The notes: generated from the letters alone by a model not told the origin. 64,000 nucleotides of DNA from Atherinomorus stipes (GCA_023101725.1 JALJCO010013720.1:271501-335500), one strand, 5' to 3'. Shown: positions 1-15,100, counted from the stretch's first letter. Translations and numbers: made by a program.

Positions 1-250
1 ATATATCTGGGCAGTTAAGAAACACACCTAATCTTTCACTGAAAGTGTAGCTACTGTACGCAACGTTGGGTGAGTGCAGTCAGCTGGAACCTTCAGGTGA
101 AACTCTCAGAAATGACCTTATGTTTAGACATTTGTGATTCCCTCCATCTCTTGAAAAGTGCATTTTAAAGTAGCTGTGGACGAGTAGAAACAAGCTGACC
201 TCATTCTAAGCTGCATTTACTGTTAATGTGGAGTAAAATGGTGGTCTTAC

Positions 251-3200
251 CCAAGCGCTGACACAGCGTCCACATGTGGTGATCTTGAAATCTCCATACA
301 GGTCTTTAATGGCTCCACTGGTGAAGAATCCCTCCACCATCAGCAGGATGCCGTAGACGAAGAAAGCTGATGCAATACCGTAGATCACGTACTTGATGAT
401 ATCGATCCTGCAGAATGATTAGAGAACCACTGAAAACATTCACAGAAAAAAGGTACAAAGACGCCCACAAATATAAACAAACACTGAACTAGGTCACGCT
501 TTGTCTTTTAGATATGATTTATTATGGGGTGTCCGTGGGGTCTTGAAAAGTATTAAAAGTTGATAAATCAAATTTGGTAAAATTAAGATCCTTAAAAAGA
601 ATTAAAAAGTCCTAATTGGAATTTTGAGGTATTTTGTTGGCGTTCAAGCTGTGACCACAAAGTATGTGCGAAGAACTGGTACAAACTGGAAAAACTGGTA
701 TAATGCAAAACAAATGTGTTGAGGCACATTTATTTATTTTATTAAATTTTTATTTAACCTTTATATAACCAGGAAAGTCCGATTAAAGCAACCCTTACCG
801 ATGTTGCATTCTTCACTATTTTTCTAACAGGGTAAAATGCTATGAATGAGGTAATGGAACTCTAAAATACAAGACAGACCCACCATTAATCAAAATAAAA
901 TATTATTCCAATCTCTAAATATTCAATGAAAACTCCAACCAATCCTTGAAGTGGGGTGCACCTCTAGGATTGTCCAACGGACCTGCCTGTCAGACCTTTG
1001 ATTCTGCATTGGGAGGTGGAGGGAATGAAGGGGTGTGTCTTAGGAGTGAGGCGGGACTGTTTATATTCAAATAATCTTGCTGTGCTTTCTGAAATGCAAG
1101 ATCGGTAAAGGTTGCTTTAAGACTAAAAAAAAAAAACCAAAACCTGTTTTTCAAGGGAGTCCTGGCCAAGAGGCAGCAGAATATACAGTACAATTATACA
1201 AATTATACAACTGAAAACAGTTACAATTTAAACAGGCTGTTTCAAGCGCCATAAGTCCAGACTTCCATGTAGTAGCTTTTATTTGGAAGGTTTGGTTTTT
1301 TTTTTACACCAAGTTTTCCTTGTTTATCAGCTGGTAGCTTGAGTGTTTTAACCTAAAGGTATGTTAAAATAAACTTTGCCCCTTTGGTTTAAGTCATTCT
1401 TCTGAGCTGTATTCTTTCCCAGCTTTTCTGAACTCTGCATGGTTGTACTCTATGGATTTCATTCCAGACTACAACTGTTAGTTAAAGATGTGTTGCTGAT
1501 GATGGCATGAAGTGGTGATGAGGTCTTAAAGTTTTTTGGAAGGTCTTGGTAAAGGTATTAAAATTAACTTTTGGATTCCTGCATATACCCTGTTTTACTT
1601 TAAAAATAACTACATTTGTTTTTTTGTTTTTTTTTCCTTTTCAAATAACTGCTAATGTTTTATTATTCATCAACGAACCAGCAAAGAAACCTGTCTGAAC
1701 CTTTCTGACTCACATAGTGAAGACATCCAGTGCATCCACGGGGCTCCTCACCACCTCAAAGTAGTTCTGGAGGATGGTGACGGTGCCGGATAGGGCCTCA
1801 TGTCCGCAGCCACAGAACAGGGCCACACCCGCGTACAGCAAGATGGTGGCTATAAGAGAGGGGTACGGGATCCCACCAAGGCATTTGATGCAGCATTCAA
1901 GGCATCCTAAACACACAGAGGTCAACCAGTTAGTCCACACAGACAGTAGAGGGAAAAAAAAGCAGAACTTTCACAGTCAGACTCCTGTTTTCCAGAACTT
2001 TGAATTATTCAGCAACACATTGCCAGTGGGCGAATGCATCAGCATGCTGCACACTCTACGGGTCTACAACACTCAGAGACAACTATGCATGCATGGGGGA
2101 GCAAAATATGACAACTTTACTAAGATGGACTGGAACTCACTTCCTCCTGATTTATGGACAACTGATTTGCTTCTGCACCAATTGTCAGAGTAAAACACCA
2201 GAATGAGCTGTGAATCGCCACTTCCTGTGTGTGTGTACACAGTCAGCTGGCTCACACTTTCTCTTTATTTCACACATTCAAGCAGAATTTGCAAAGTCGG
2301 CTGTTCAGCCCTGCAGATGATGCTGACATTTTATTCAGCATGAACGCTCACCTCAAGCTTTACATAGAGGACCTGACCTTTGACCCTGTTCTTTGTCTGC
2401 CCAGCCTGCTGCCCCAGGAAGTCCTGAAGGTGACCAGTGTCTGCTCAGCTCCACCTTCAGTCTCCTGTCGCTCTGATTGCTCCTGGAGAAGCTGAGTCTG
2501 TACGTACTGACTGTGTCTACATCAACTGCTTAGAGTCAGGATCTTCACGTTGTGTTTGTGTTCGTGTATGTGTGTGTGTGTGTATTTTGGCCTGCTGCAG
2601 TCATTTTTCTTAGAAACAGAAATGAAGCTTATTTCCTGTGGAACAGCAGAACAGGTCCGGTATTGCAGTGCACTGCAGCATATTAGCCACCCAGAGACAA
2701 ATTCACATACCCAGACCATTCTGAATCCATCGGTAACTCCTCATCTGCACACATTTACTGACACAGAGCTGCTTTCTGGACATAAATGTGAAGTCCAAGT
2801 CAATAGATGCATGTGAAACATATAAATGTTGATTAAAAACAGATAATGCCTCTAGTTTAGTTACACTGTAATGGTTACCTGTGATTGCACTGCTTCCTTT
2901 GTTCTGATATAAAACACTGTTATAGTCTATACTGTAGCACTTACTGTATGAAAACAGTCTGGATGCTTTCAGCATCATTCTTCAACAGATATCTCATTGT
3001 CTGTTGTTGCAAAGCAGGAGTCACAGCAACATCTCTCTCCTTCTCAACTCTCTGCTTTTGACTCTCATCCGGACCTGAGCTGAATACTAAGTAGCCGGTC
3101 TGCCTGCCAGGCTGTGCTGAGCTCTCAGGCGCTCGGTGCAGCTCCGACTCACCCAGGCTCCATCATCTGCTTCTTCTCTGATGTAATCCACCGCTAGACG

Positions 3201-6200
3201 GTCTTTTCTGCATCCTTACTTAATGTTTTAACACTTTTACCCACAGAGAGGAGTTTACTAGACCAAGCTTTTCCCCAGTAAACTGTACAGCTTTTCAGAA
3301 TTGAACCATCCGTGACTGTTTTGAGAAAAATCAATAACTTATCTGAAGTAGACATGAGTTGACATCACCGCCTCTTGAGGCCCTCTTGTCATTAGATCAG
3401 CCACCCACTGCATTATTATTTTCTTATTATCTGAGGTGTATGCACTTGTGCTCATTTTGACATAAACCTTCATTTGTGGCAGTTCCCTTAGAAATGATGG
3501 AAACTTGCTGTCTTTATTGTTTTCTTGCACTTTCCATTATGTTGTGATTATGAATTTGCTGTAAATGTGTTTTTAGTTGCAGTGCAGTTTTAGAGTACAC
3601 ACATCAGAAAGATTATTGCCATCATCACAACGTGTACTTTTGACTTTCCTGAACGCAAAGAGCTTCAACGAAAGGTTAGGCCAGAAAACAAACAAAAAAA
3701 AACAAACATCCCACACTGCAACTTTGTGTTCAACATGAAGGTGCTTCGACCAGTCAGATACATGCAAGCAAACATTCCTGGTTGGTCTGAAATGTGCCCT
3801 GTTCTTACCCTTATCATCAGAACACACCATCAAATATTTGCTCCAAAATCATTTCTCAGAGAAATTCAGTCTTCTCAACTGTTGTTAAGTTTTTTAACGT
3901 CTGATGTGACGTAACAATAAGAGATCTGCTGCTTAATCTGGGCTCATTCATACAGGCAAGCAAAAGCAAGAACAAGGAAAAGAACAAACACTTCACTAGT
4001 CCAGCTTCTTTTATTTTTTCACTTTAAGGTGGAAAGTGATCTGTCACCACCTCTTTCCTCAGATTCATTATCTGGAGTTGCTTTATCTTTTCAGGAAGCA
4101 GGCAGCGACAGGATTTATTGATTCAGGGCTGTTTACTGACAAGATGAGCGTGAGCGATAGAGGCCAGTCACATTTACCCTCCGTGCTCAGGGTCAGAATC
4201 CACAGTCCGGTCATCTGAGGTATTAACCAGCACATTTGAGACAATATTTAAAGGGTTTTGTGAAGTTTCATGCAGTACTGATGGATCAAAATGCAGTTCA
4301 GCATAGCTTTCTCAATTAATGTAACCTTTATGTTCAACTGGGACATTTATTAGCTCAACTGCTTTCACAAGAGAAAGCAGGTATTTTGCATGATGCTAAG
4401 TCATGCAGTCTTTCCTTCAGCCATCTTTAAGACAGTGGTGAGATTTTGGTGTTGTAGGCGTGTGAGCCGGTGCTTACTGGCAGATGAGTGGTAATATAAA
4501 TGATTTATGTCCTGGACTCAATCGGGTTTTATTACCTTTGCATTATTTACATTTCTGCACACAGATTTCACCAGCTGCAGTCAAAATCTAACTGATCTTT
4601 TTCTTTTTTTTTCCTTCAGTATATCTTATTTTCCCTGAGGCTCCGTCAAGTCAGTTTTCATCAATGTTTCTTACTGACCTAAATAGAAGCGGCTACTTTG
4701 CATTATTAAGGCTTTTCAGCTGAGATAAAATAATGTCTTTTACGTGACTTGACTGTAAGGAAGCGTTGTTTCCATGGAAACGGTTGAATGAAGTTACAGG
4801 GCTTGATTTGAGCGTTTGGTAAGTCGATGTAACAACAGTGATGGTTTATTGATGGTCTGCTCTTAATTTTGTGGAAATCCTCAGGCTCAATAAAAAGAGG
4901 AAAAGACTAAATTAAATGATTTCAGCGGCTGGAAAAGAGGGCGTCCTGGTGAGCATAGCAGAGTAACTTCCTCTTTATGCAGCTGTTCTCCATCTAACGT
5001 CTCTCTAGAGTTCAAAAGCTAGTATATAATCACTTTTAAGCTGTGTTTACAGTAGCTCAGAATTCCTGATAGCAGTCAATTTCTCATTTTGCAATTCCCT
5101 GAGCTTAAACGACTACAAGGTAAGCTGGTGAAAAATGGTGAGCAGTTGAGCTTACTGACTGAGAACTAGATGCTTGATCCATTATTTAGAAGAGGCAGAA
5201 CACAGCAGCACACAAGCCTCCCATGTTCATTATTTATGCCTTTTTGTTAGCTTACATACCTACAGCAGTAATTACAGCAAGTAAAAAAATCCCATGTTTA
5301 GGCCTAATGCAGGGTCGCAGGTACTTCAGTTAGAGGTGATAGCTACAAGTTTAGTTCCTCCCCGTCAGTAGGCACTGCACCCACATTTGCTTACTCAATT
5401 TAGCATTAGCAACTTTACAGAACCGGCTAATTGTTAGTAAGCTTTGGAAATGTTTAACTTACATTTCCAGGAGGGAAGTGGCAGCCTCTGCGGGGCTTTG
5501 GAGCCCTTTTGCTACCTTCACCTTCATCCTGCCTCGTTTTATTGTCTGCTTGAATTTGAGAAATGTAACACAAGGAAGACACAGACAGCAACTGAGCTAG
5601 CAACTCCTGAGCTATTGCTAATGGCGAAGAATTCTTCAGTGTAGTTGTTGGCATGGTAACCAGATGTAAATATTTATATATTTTGGACCCATTAAAATTG
5701 ATCTAAAACAATTATTTATATGCTATCACTTTTTTTTTTGTAAAATTAATACCTTTAATTCTGCACCCCACTAGACGTTCTCAGGATGTATTATTTTTGA
5801 AAAATTAATGGTTTCAATGAGAAAGTTGTCACCTTTTAGTATTTCCGAGTGTAGTACTATTTCTTCTTGAGGTACTCACAGAAAGTCAAGTTGTGAGCTT
5901 CGTCCTGAAGTGGTTGGAGGAGAAGTGGTGAAAATACTTGGTGTGGGCACATTTTTATGTTTGGACTACCCTCAAAGTGCCACAGCTCTTCGATAACGCA
6001 GGATTTGCCTCCTTCTAAGTGTTAGCTAAATATATTTCCCTGGCCAAACCCGATTATCTGTCAAAATATGGATTAATTATCCTCAATCTTAAACAAAGTG
6101 CGACAGGATTTCAGTAAACTGGGATTTAAATATTCTATCCTCATACAACAAAGCTTCTGTTAAAAAGAAAAGTGATGGTGGTGGTGGTGGTGGGGGAGCC

Positions 6201-9200
6201 TATGTGACCCCAAACACTGCAGGCCCAATCAACAGAAGGCGTCTCCTTAATACAAAGAGAAAGAGTGACCCCCTCCCAGGGCCCTTCCCACCTCCCACTT
6301 CTCCTCCATCTGTCAGTGTCATATCCAACAGGCAAAAGAACAGACACATGCTCAGATTGTCTCTGACCCCGTCAACGTTCACATGAGGGGTGAGGAGATG
6401 CTTAAATACAACTTTGTGCGAAATGACGTCCATCAAAGGAAAAATGGCTCAGAGGACAGCTGGGGTTAATTAATGGGGGATTTGTTGCTTTTTTATGGCT
6501 CCAGAGAATCTTGTCTGTCCAAATTACAGATAACAGAACTGTAGAAACAGCAAAGTAATTTCCATTTACTCAGGTAGGCTGTATTAGTGTAAATCTATAA
6601 TTTTAACATTTCTAATGGTTCACGCAGGTGTAGCCTGGTGCAGACAGAAACTATTAACTTGCTCATTGTTGTGTTTTTATAGTTTTTTTCCTAATTCAAA
6701 TCTTTACATATTTCCTGAGACAAGAGAAATCAATTTAAACTTATTATTATAAACAGTTTTAAAGAGTCACCAATCAAACTCATTGATGCTTTGATCAAAC
6801 TGGCAGCATGTGTTGGCCCAGTTCTGCTGCGGCTGTGATGTTTGGCATCAGTGCCATCGAACCCTGTCTGTATCTAGAACCAGCTGAAGGGAAAAACTTT
6901 CTTCCCTTTCAGTTATTTTTTATAAGCCTGCACTGAGCTCCTAATCCAATGTGACATTATTGCGCGGCATGTAAGTCACATGCCACGCCAAGCACATTAT
7001 GCGTGTTGCGTCAACGTCATTTTACGGCTGTAAAGGACACAAAATGATTAGGGTTGGGGTTAAAGGTCACTTCTGGGTCTTATTCATCCAAACTGCTTGG
7101 CATGAAATGACGAATGAAAAGCAGAACATGACTTGTAGTGTTGCATGTGTCATTTTATGATTCACAAGGCCGCTTAAACTTGTATTTGTGACACAGCTCT
7201 CAAGGCAAATTAGTAAAATCATCTTCAATATTATTATATAATTTAAGTTTAGAAAAAGTGAAAAATATTTATGTCACCATAAACACCTGACAAGACAGGA
7301 GCTTGAAATATTCATTAAAAAATCCAAATCCAAAAGTCAGTAGAAGCACCTGTCATGTAGTCCTTCACTTTTTTTTTCTTTTTAATAGGTAGACATATTT
7401 CTGTTTATAATTTGACACAAATATTCCAATTAAAAATCTAAATGTTCCAACAATAACCATCACTTCCGTCAGAGGCGGAAATTCCTCCAAATATTAGTTA
7501 AAGGAGACGATGTTGAAGTGAATACTCATCTAATTTTATGTTAGATGCATTTAGACTTTGCTTACACCACGAGGCATCCAGTCAGACATCATTTTTGCAC
7601 ATACAGCCAGTAATCATTACTGCTCGTTACAAGAGGAGTTCAGTAATGGGGGGTGGGGTGGCAGTGGGCCCGTTCAGAGCAGAGGAGAGAGATCTGAGGT
7701 GGGGGATGGTGAGTCTGTGTCAGTATGAGGGTAATGGGCGTATTCTCGTCTCCATGCTTTCCTTGTTCCTTTTAATGCAGCCTCCCTCCCCTGTAGCAAG
7801 CAGTTTTTTTTTCAAGCTCCCCCATCTCTTCTGCGCATGTTTAATCAACCAGTATGGTTGCCATGTCAACCACAGCGCGAAATCTGAGAATAGACCGGGT
7901 ACTTCAGAGCCGTGACCCACTTACTGTATGTCAACAAATTCAGTGGGACAATAGTGAATGAGACACATTACACACATAACCCCCCAGGGTAAAAGAGGAC
8001 GTTGCAGACCAGATCCAAAAGGCCCAGTCACTGATTTCCTTTCTTTATTTCACTGGGACACGGGAGAGTCTGAACAGGACTGCGGAGCGGGAGATGTGTC
8101 CTTTGTCCAACTTCGCTCCAGGAACTGAGGGGCAAATGTCAAAAACTCAGCACAAGATGCAAGGAAACTTGCGCTTTTTGTTTCTGCTCTTTAGCTTTGC
8201 GGGTAAATCTCTTTTCCTGGATGAAATGAGCTTAAATGTCTTGTTCGCCAACACGAAAGAATGTGGGGATTTAAGCCACAGCTCCCAAACAATGGATCAC
8301 AATTAAGGCCTGTTCTCTGTGTTGAATGTTAGAGCAATCTGTGCTGTATTCTTTCAGTTTTGCTTGAACAGTTTCTGAATTGTAGAAATAAATTGATTAA
8401 AATGACTCAATTGGACTAGTTTGAAAGTGACCAATAAGAAAACACCCTCATCTTGCACCAGGGGGGATGTAAATTGTAATTTTTATAAGCAGAATAACTT
8501 TAAACATTTTATAATTTTGCTTTTAGGTGAATGAGTATATTTTGAACACATGCATGAAGCACTTGTGAAGTCATTCGTTTAAGAATAACAAGAAGTCCCT
8601 CTGAAAGTTTCCACTAAAACCTCCAAAAATGTCAAAGGAACAATTGGTGGAACTCCCCTGACTTCTTCTGGGTCAGCATGGCTAGGATTCAGGACAGTGA
8701 GATAAAGAGGGGGGTGCTTGTAAACAGAAGGGTCCTAAATGATCTGAGGTCCAGCATTCAGGCAAATACTGGACAAAAACTCAACTAGTCTGAGCAACTC
8801 TAAAAATGGCCAAAATTTTGAATTGATAGGACAGCTTGTGGACATGAGGAAATATGGATGCCCTAAACCACTAACCTAAACGCAGCATCTAATGTTTTAA
8901 AAAATGCACCCCTTCCTAATTTAGCATGCGTTACCCTCAAAGCAAATTATCAAATGTCATAGAGTTGTGTTGCTGGTTGTGCTCCATGTTCTTTGACAGA
9001 AACTCATTACTTATCAACTGACGAAAATATCAATGAGATGCTCAACTTGTGAGCACTTGCCAAGTTAGAAGCCTGATCAAACCTATCAAACAGAAGGACA
9101 AGCTGTGCCTTGCAGAGGAGATTCTTGGCTTTGGAAGCGCTAACAGGTGTGCCTTCCTCAGTTTTTCCATTGAGCGGCAATTAGCACACTGGGTGTGAAT

Positions 9201-11667
9201 GATATCCAGGATGTAGTTTGGCTGATTAGTCAACAGTAGAACCCTTCATATGCTCATTTGCAGAACTTTTCTGCAGAAAACAAATCATTTCAGTCTCCTG
9301 TTTACCTCAGTGGAAGCCTGCTTGTTCAGGGTATTGGTTTACCCTCCTAATGCGCTTGGCCACTTTAGTACATGAGTCCAGCCCAACATTTGGCTAGTAG
9401 CTGAGGTGAGCAGTGCCCACCTGGTGCATCTGACTCATAATCTGAGATTTGCAGCCTCAAAAGAGGAAGACAGAAGGATATTAGCATGCTGTGAATGCAC
9501 TTAGTGACACCTGCAACCCCTCAGAGGTGGAAGTACCTACTAATTCATCATTTTTGCTTGGATGATGTCTACAGCACCCATTTCCAATACATATGTCTTT
9601 TAATATTGTCATGTACAAGAATTTCTTTAGTAAAAGACAATGTACGTTTTAGAAATATTTCTTTGTCATAGTTAAAAATTGTGCAAATATCCACTTAAAA
9701 TGGGTTTCAACCAGAGAGAATGACATCTTTAGAAGCCTGCTGTGCCCTCAGCTTGTATGGATCTTTTCTCAGGTCCTGATGTGATGTTTTGTGTGCAGAC
9801 GTTTGCACTGTGGAATAATCACAATAAGACAAGCTTGACTCCTGCTCTTGCCTGGAAGTGAGCAACGATTCTTACAAGCGATTACAGAATTTCACAGAAA
9901 GATAGTTATGAAATTAAAGTGACACCGATGAAAATGTGAAACGAAGGCTTCAGTATTTATCTTGCCTGCTAAGAAAAGTCACTCCAATAGAAGAGAAGCT
10001 GGCAAGTCAATCATTTGAAAAAAAGATTAACTAGTTTAGAAGTATTTATATTACAATATTGAGTCCAGGATATATTTTTGCTAGATATTATCTGAACCTC
10101 CGTTTTAATTTTTTAAAAATTCTTTTTAAATTGCAGCATAATGTAGGCAAGCATTGGTTAGAAGTGTGTTATACCACGATTCAGCTCTTTCCCTTCACCT
10201 GACATGAATCCAGCTGAATCAACTGCCTGTTGGTTTGGATGCTGCCAGAACAAACGTCTCATGCTTTCTTATGTCATCTTCAGACAAATCATACGTTGGA
10301 ATAATGTGCCAATCAGATGAAAATGAATGCATATAAAATGTCACTGGAGGAAATTTATTTTTTCTGTGGTTCATTGGTTCATGAAGGTGCACGATTAATG
10401 TGAGTAGCTTTCAAAGGGGTAGCTGATGTGCAAATTCTGGTTGATACCATGTAAGAATGGGCAGGGCATGCACACATGCATGACTTTTTCAGCTGCAGCT
10501 TCCATTTGGGTTTGTGGTCAGAGCTCACAGATTTTATGGATTTAATCTGTGCACTTTGCAGCACTGCGTGAAGCAGTCTATATAATAAAACATTATTTCC
10601 AAGGCAGCTTTCCTACGTTTTCATCGAGCGGTCACACCGTTTTACAGTCAGTGTGTTTTTCTCTCCCTTAACTTACTGTATGTTGGTGTGCCTCTACACC
10701 CCGTTTTAGTCCCTTCGCTCCCACACTTAGACACTGAACTATTTCTGTGTTACTGAAATGTCATTAGCAGGAGTGGGTGAAGAGAGAAGGTAATGACTAC
10801 ACTTGCTCAGTTCCATGGCAACTGCTTCAGCTTCTGTGTGAGTCTGAGTGGTGCTAAGATGCAGAAGGAGGGAGAGGAAGAAAACAAACACATGAAGTCA
10901 TGACTGACGCGTAAAGTAAATCTGAGGAGAGCAAGGACAGTAGAGGTAGGAACAAAGATGTTTCTGCCATGAAAACAAAATACGCCTGACCTGTGTCCAT
11001 GCAATTTCTACACTTCCTTGATAATTCTCACTTTATTTCTTATGTTGCACTTCACTTGGAAATGGCTTTCCCTGCCCCTTGCAAGCCCAACCATGTACTG
11101 AATCATTCATGCAGGGGGAAAGTGGTGGAGGCGTGAGGTATAAATAGCTATTCCACCTTGCACAAAGAAAACACAGCCCCTTTTACATGAACAAAACATG
11201 AATGTCTCCTGCAAGAAATCCAAACACTGCATAGCATCACCACAAGAAGCATCGTCTGGGTGTTCGGATGAAAACATCAGAACCTGGGAGCTGATGGTTA
11301 ATCAGCACAGAAACCTGGTTCAGTCTTCCTTTCTTCATGATTCCATGTCAGTCTTCATGACAAGCATGAAAGCCTTATCAAGCAAACAAAGGCTGTTTAG
11401 CTGTCGCTGGAGCAGTTCACACCCCTCCACTACCCAAACACATGCAGACCAACACTTTTCAGTGGAGTGTTGAACTCAATGGACAAAGGAATTACCGCAA
11501 ACAGCTGCTCCCCTATTCAGAGGTGGAATAGCTAACATTTATGCAGACGCAGCTGACACTGACACAACAAGCAATTCAAATTTGCTGAAAGAGAAAAACA
11601 AATGCAGACAAAACTGCAGCATTTTCTTACCTTTCTGGGTCTGCCCCTCATCCATGTCTTCTTCCAT
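251..11667 (-). CDS. gpm6a: Neuronal membrane glycoprotein M6-a, first three coding exons (partial)
   Basis: Coding exons are 11667-11631, 1906-1714 and 407-251; the gene continues to the left of the window. Exon 1 encodes only the acidic start [12 protein letters not shown] plus one base, as in GPM6A and unlike GPM6B. Exon 2 (193 bp) carries the cysteine cluster CLECCIKC, the usual palmitoylation region, and the first membrane span (about residues 22-45). Exon 3 is 157 bp, the length expected of proteolipid-family members without the PLP-specific insert. It encodes the second span and the motif [10 protein letters not shown]. Phases agree: G|GA joins exons 1 and 2, AT|G joins exons 2 and 3, and exon 3 ends on a whole codon before gtaaga. 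About 129 residues, roughly the first half of the protein, are visible. The family are four-span proteins of neuronal membranes involved in neurite and filopodium growth. Which teleost duplicate this is cannot be told. Confidence 0.95.
408..1713 (-). other. gpm6a intron 2
   Basis: AT-rich intron between a gtgagt donor (minus strand, 1713) and a tgcag acceptor (408). I see no RNA gene or clear repeat, only short A and T runs near 1125 and 1620. Confidence 0.8.
1907..11630 (-). other. gpm6a intron 1 (9.7 kb)
   Basis: Large intron between the 37-bp first coding exon and exon 2. It holds short simple tracts: GT near 2569-2581, a GGT-rich stretch near 6176-6194, and T runs near 4604 and 7370. No full transposon or other gene is recognisable. 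A TATAAATAG-like string lies near 11141 on the plus strand, but no supported gene follows it. Long first introns like this often hold enhancers, which I cannot identify by eye. Confidence 0.75.
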
Positions 11668-12130
11668 TGTGCTGATCCGGCTTTTCAATTACTTAATATG
11701 TTTATTTTTAAAAAGCCTGTTTGGGTTGCAGGTTAAAACCCTTCTTTATTTTAGGGATATTCCACAAAGCAGCTCCTCTTTGATGCTTCGGTCTGACTTT
11801 CCCTCACTCTCTCTCTCTGTGAAGCGCCTGAGCGCTGAGATTGGCTGTCAGCTGTCGTTTCTGTCAAGCGTCTGGGCGATGCGGGGATCACTGAGCCTTT
11901 GTGGTACTGTCCATTGCGAGCTGCCGTGGCAAGTGCTGAGAACCTCCTTGGTCCCTGGTGGAGGAGCAGGAGGAGGAGGAGGAGGGGGGAGCAGGCTTGA
12001 GCAGAGGGTGGTCTCTATGGTAGGCAGGAAAGCGCATGTGTAAAAAAAGGGCTGGTTTGCAGAGAATGTGGAGTTGAAACAGAGAGAACAGCAGCAGGGT
12101 TTCGGCTGGCAAGGATTTAGACCTTTTGAC
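11668..12130 (-). promoter_or_regulatory. Upstream region / likely 5' UTR and promoter of gpm6a
   Basis: Sequence immediately upstream of the gpm6a start codon. It is richer in G and C than its surroundings, with a purine-pyrimidine biased GAGGAG tract near 11958-11990 and an inverted CCAAT box (gattggctg near 11838). No TATA box is evident. The transcription start cannot be placed from sequence, and alternative upstream first exons are possible. Confidence 0.35.
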
Positions 12131-15100
12131 TGTGTCATGTAGACAGTATGCCCATGAGTGTGGGACCCCATCACTCTGGCTGCAACACAGAATGGTTCCA
12201 CCCATTAATAGCCCCCCCCCTTACCTCCCTACTCCTCCAGAAGCTGATGCTTTACTGCATTAACTCAGCCTGTCCTCCAGTAAGGGAGGGGATAGGGGGG
12301 CATCTGATTTCAAAATGGGATTCTCCTAATCTTATTAGTTACACAGATTCAATTATACAATCACCGAGGAAGTGTCATTGGAGTCTGATACAAACACGCT
12401 GTATGTGTGCAGAGGCACGTTTGCTTTCCACCTTTGGTGATTTTAGGATTTAAATATTAGAGCAGCCTTAATTTTGGAAACAGACTTAAAAATGAAAGAC
12501 TACAATATTGTTTCATGCGTGTATTAATACTCCATGCTTTGACAGGCATTACTGAGCTCACTGGCATTCTGCAATTCTAATTCCAATGAAGTTGGGATGC
12601 TGTAAAATGTGAATGAAAGTAGAATGCAGTGACCTGCAAATTTAACTAAGTAGTGTTTAAGTTAAAATAGAACATAGAAAATGTCAACTATTGAAAAAGT
12701 TTTCATAAAAATTAGCGTTATGACACATCTTAAAACAGCTGGGAATAATAAGCAAAAGAGGAATCTGAACAGGTTCAGCTGACAACAAAGTCAGGATCTC
12801 TGTAGTAAAGATGGGTGGATGCAATCTGCAGAGTAAAAGAGTGTAGAAATTGTGGGGCAATTTGTTAATTGTACAGATTTTAATAGTTCATCATTTACAT
12901 CTACAGTACAATTATCATCTAAAGATCCTGTATCTGGAGACATCTGTGTACTGGGCTGAAAATCCAGGACATGTGATCTTCAGGCCCTCAGGCCCATTGC
13001 ACTGGAAATGCTAGGATGCTACTGTATGGAAACGATTCTGCATGAACTCCAGCACTTCCAGAAATCATTGTCTGTGAAATAATCTGACTACACACAAATA
13101 TAAATTAAAGCCAGAGTTGGTAATCCTGTTCAGAAACACTTTTTGTTATACTGGGTGAAATGGTCCTTCCATCCTGACAGTAGTCAATACACTATGTATT
13201 CATTAAAGACGAAGGGAAAAAGTCAGACCTCCGTGAGAGCTGCACGCCTCTAAAAGCTTGACTGACCTGCATGACCTGCTGTGTCAAGACATAGATACAA
13301 AGCTGGGCTGCTTCAGTCTGGCTCATCAACATTTGAGTGGTCCAGAGTTTCTTTGTGGCGATGTAAATCTTTTATAGAATATAAATGGCCAGTCGCATCT
13401 TTATGAGGTTGAACCCAGTTCAATACAGTTGACATTGTAGCGGGAATTTGTCATTTGTCGGGAATTATTTTTCCAGCAGGCTGAGACTTTTCAGAATACA
13501 AGATACCTTTGAGCTTTTTAAGAGTTCTCCAGACCTCTGGTTGGTGGAATGATTTTCCCAACAAGAGGACAACCTGGAGCACAGTGCTAAAAAACAGGTG
13601 AGCACATCTGGGGACACCTGAAACTGTTGGTGTATTAGTGATCCCATAGGCTTGTTGAGTCTAACGGTTTCTGTTTAAAAAAAAAAAAAAAAATTAATTA
13701 AAAACTGTTTAAACAAGATGTTATTGATTCAAAATTCCATGAAGCGCTTTTCAACCCAACCAAGGTTTGAATATTTATGCCACTGGATTTTTTTTCCTTA
13801 CTATAAATAAATGTTTAAATCACCCTAAAAGCCTTTTTTAAAGGAGTGATGACAAAGCAGTAAAAACTAGTTCATGTTGTTGGCATTGCTGCATGTGTCA
13901 AATCTCCAAAGAAAAAAAAATGAATTTTTTACAGCAGGGTATTGTTTTGAAACACTAGACCTCCCGGAGCTTTACCCGGGGACCAAGTTGACTTCATTTT
14001 GATTGGCTACACCTTATTTGGCTATGACCTTACCAAGCTCAAAAATGTGACGTTTCGCTGTGTAACTCCTCCCCGAGTCCCGCCCCAGCCATCATGTTTG
14101 AGGGGTGAGCTGAAGAAGGCTGGAAAATTAACTAATAAGAGAAGTGTCAAGGGTTTATTATCACTTCGTTTTATGATGTCAGACCAAACGTGTTACAATT
14201 GGCGGCCAACAGGGCAGGAGTTAACGGCATTGTTTCGTTTTCTTTTTTGTATTTCAAAATGAAATCAACAGGGCTCACTGGTCTCTGGAGTAACCAGGTG
14301 GTGCCGCTTGGCTGGCTGCACTAAGAAGAAAGGACACTACTTTTCACTCCACATCCCGTTTTTGGATCATATCATGAATTAAATATTTACTTATAGACCT
14401 ACTTACATCAGGGGGCTCGTTTGCCACTTTACATTAACCAGCAGCATTTTAGTTAGAAGGCTGGTCTCCTGGCCGGTTGTGGAAAAGCTGCCTGTTGCTT
14501 TCATTTAAAAAAACAAACAAAAAAAACAAAACAATTTCTTTCACAGTAGTTAAATGGCTGTTGCACTAATTTAAACTCTTAAAGGAGTTTTACGTGTAAG
14601 CATTCATGTAAGACCTAGTGTAACAATGCATATAAAAGACGCATGAAAACTTACCTTTGGAAGCGCAACGGTGATGTTGCTGTTTATTTTGCGGAAGATG
14701 TGCAGATGTTGCACCCAGCCATAGCAAAATTGCTTACGACTCTCCAAATTTGTGGCCCCTGAATTGCTGCATTTTGTAGTAGTTAACACCGAATGCCAAA
14801 TAACTTATATCCATGTGAGTACATGGTGGGAGTGTACCCAAGTCATTGCTCCGTCTTGCCTGGGGCAGCTCGTATGGATCAATATGCAAATATCTCTCCC
14901 TGGCATTTGCGACCAGCTTGTCCCTGCAGGTACCAGCTCTTTCTCCTTGCTCTGTTCCATAAGAAAGCTTCTGAGGTAAAATAAATGAATATATCTGTGG
15001 TTCGCCTCGTGTGTTTAGCTCTTCCCCAGTGTGTTCTGGCTAAGTTACCATGGCAACCCATAGCTTGCCCTCAAACATAGCAGACTGGTGCGGAAAAGTG

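Noticed and set aside
11139..11473. TATAAATAG string on the plus strand followed by a 91-codon frame at 11198
   Set aside because: The predicted protein has no family signature and ordinary intron composition; it lies inside gpm6a intron 1 on the opposite strand.
11848..12205. Minus-strand frames of 105 and 117 codons upstream of gpm6a with a proline run
   Set aside because: The proline run comes from a simple GGA repeat, the two frames overlap each other, and neither has a recognisable motif; most likely promoter or 5' UTR sequence.
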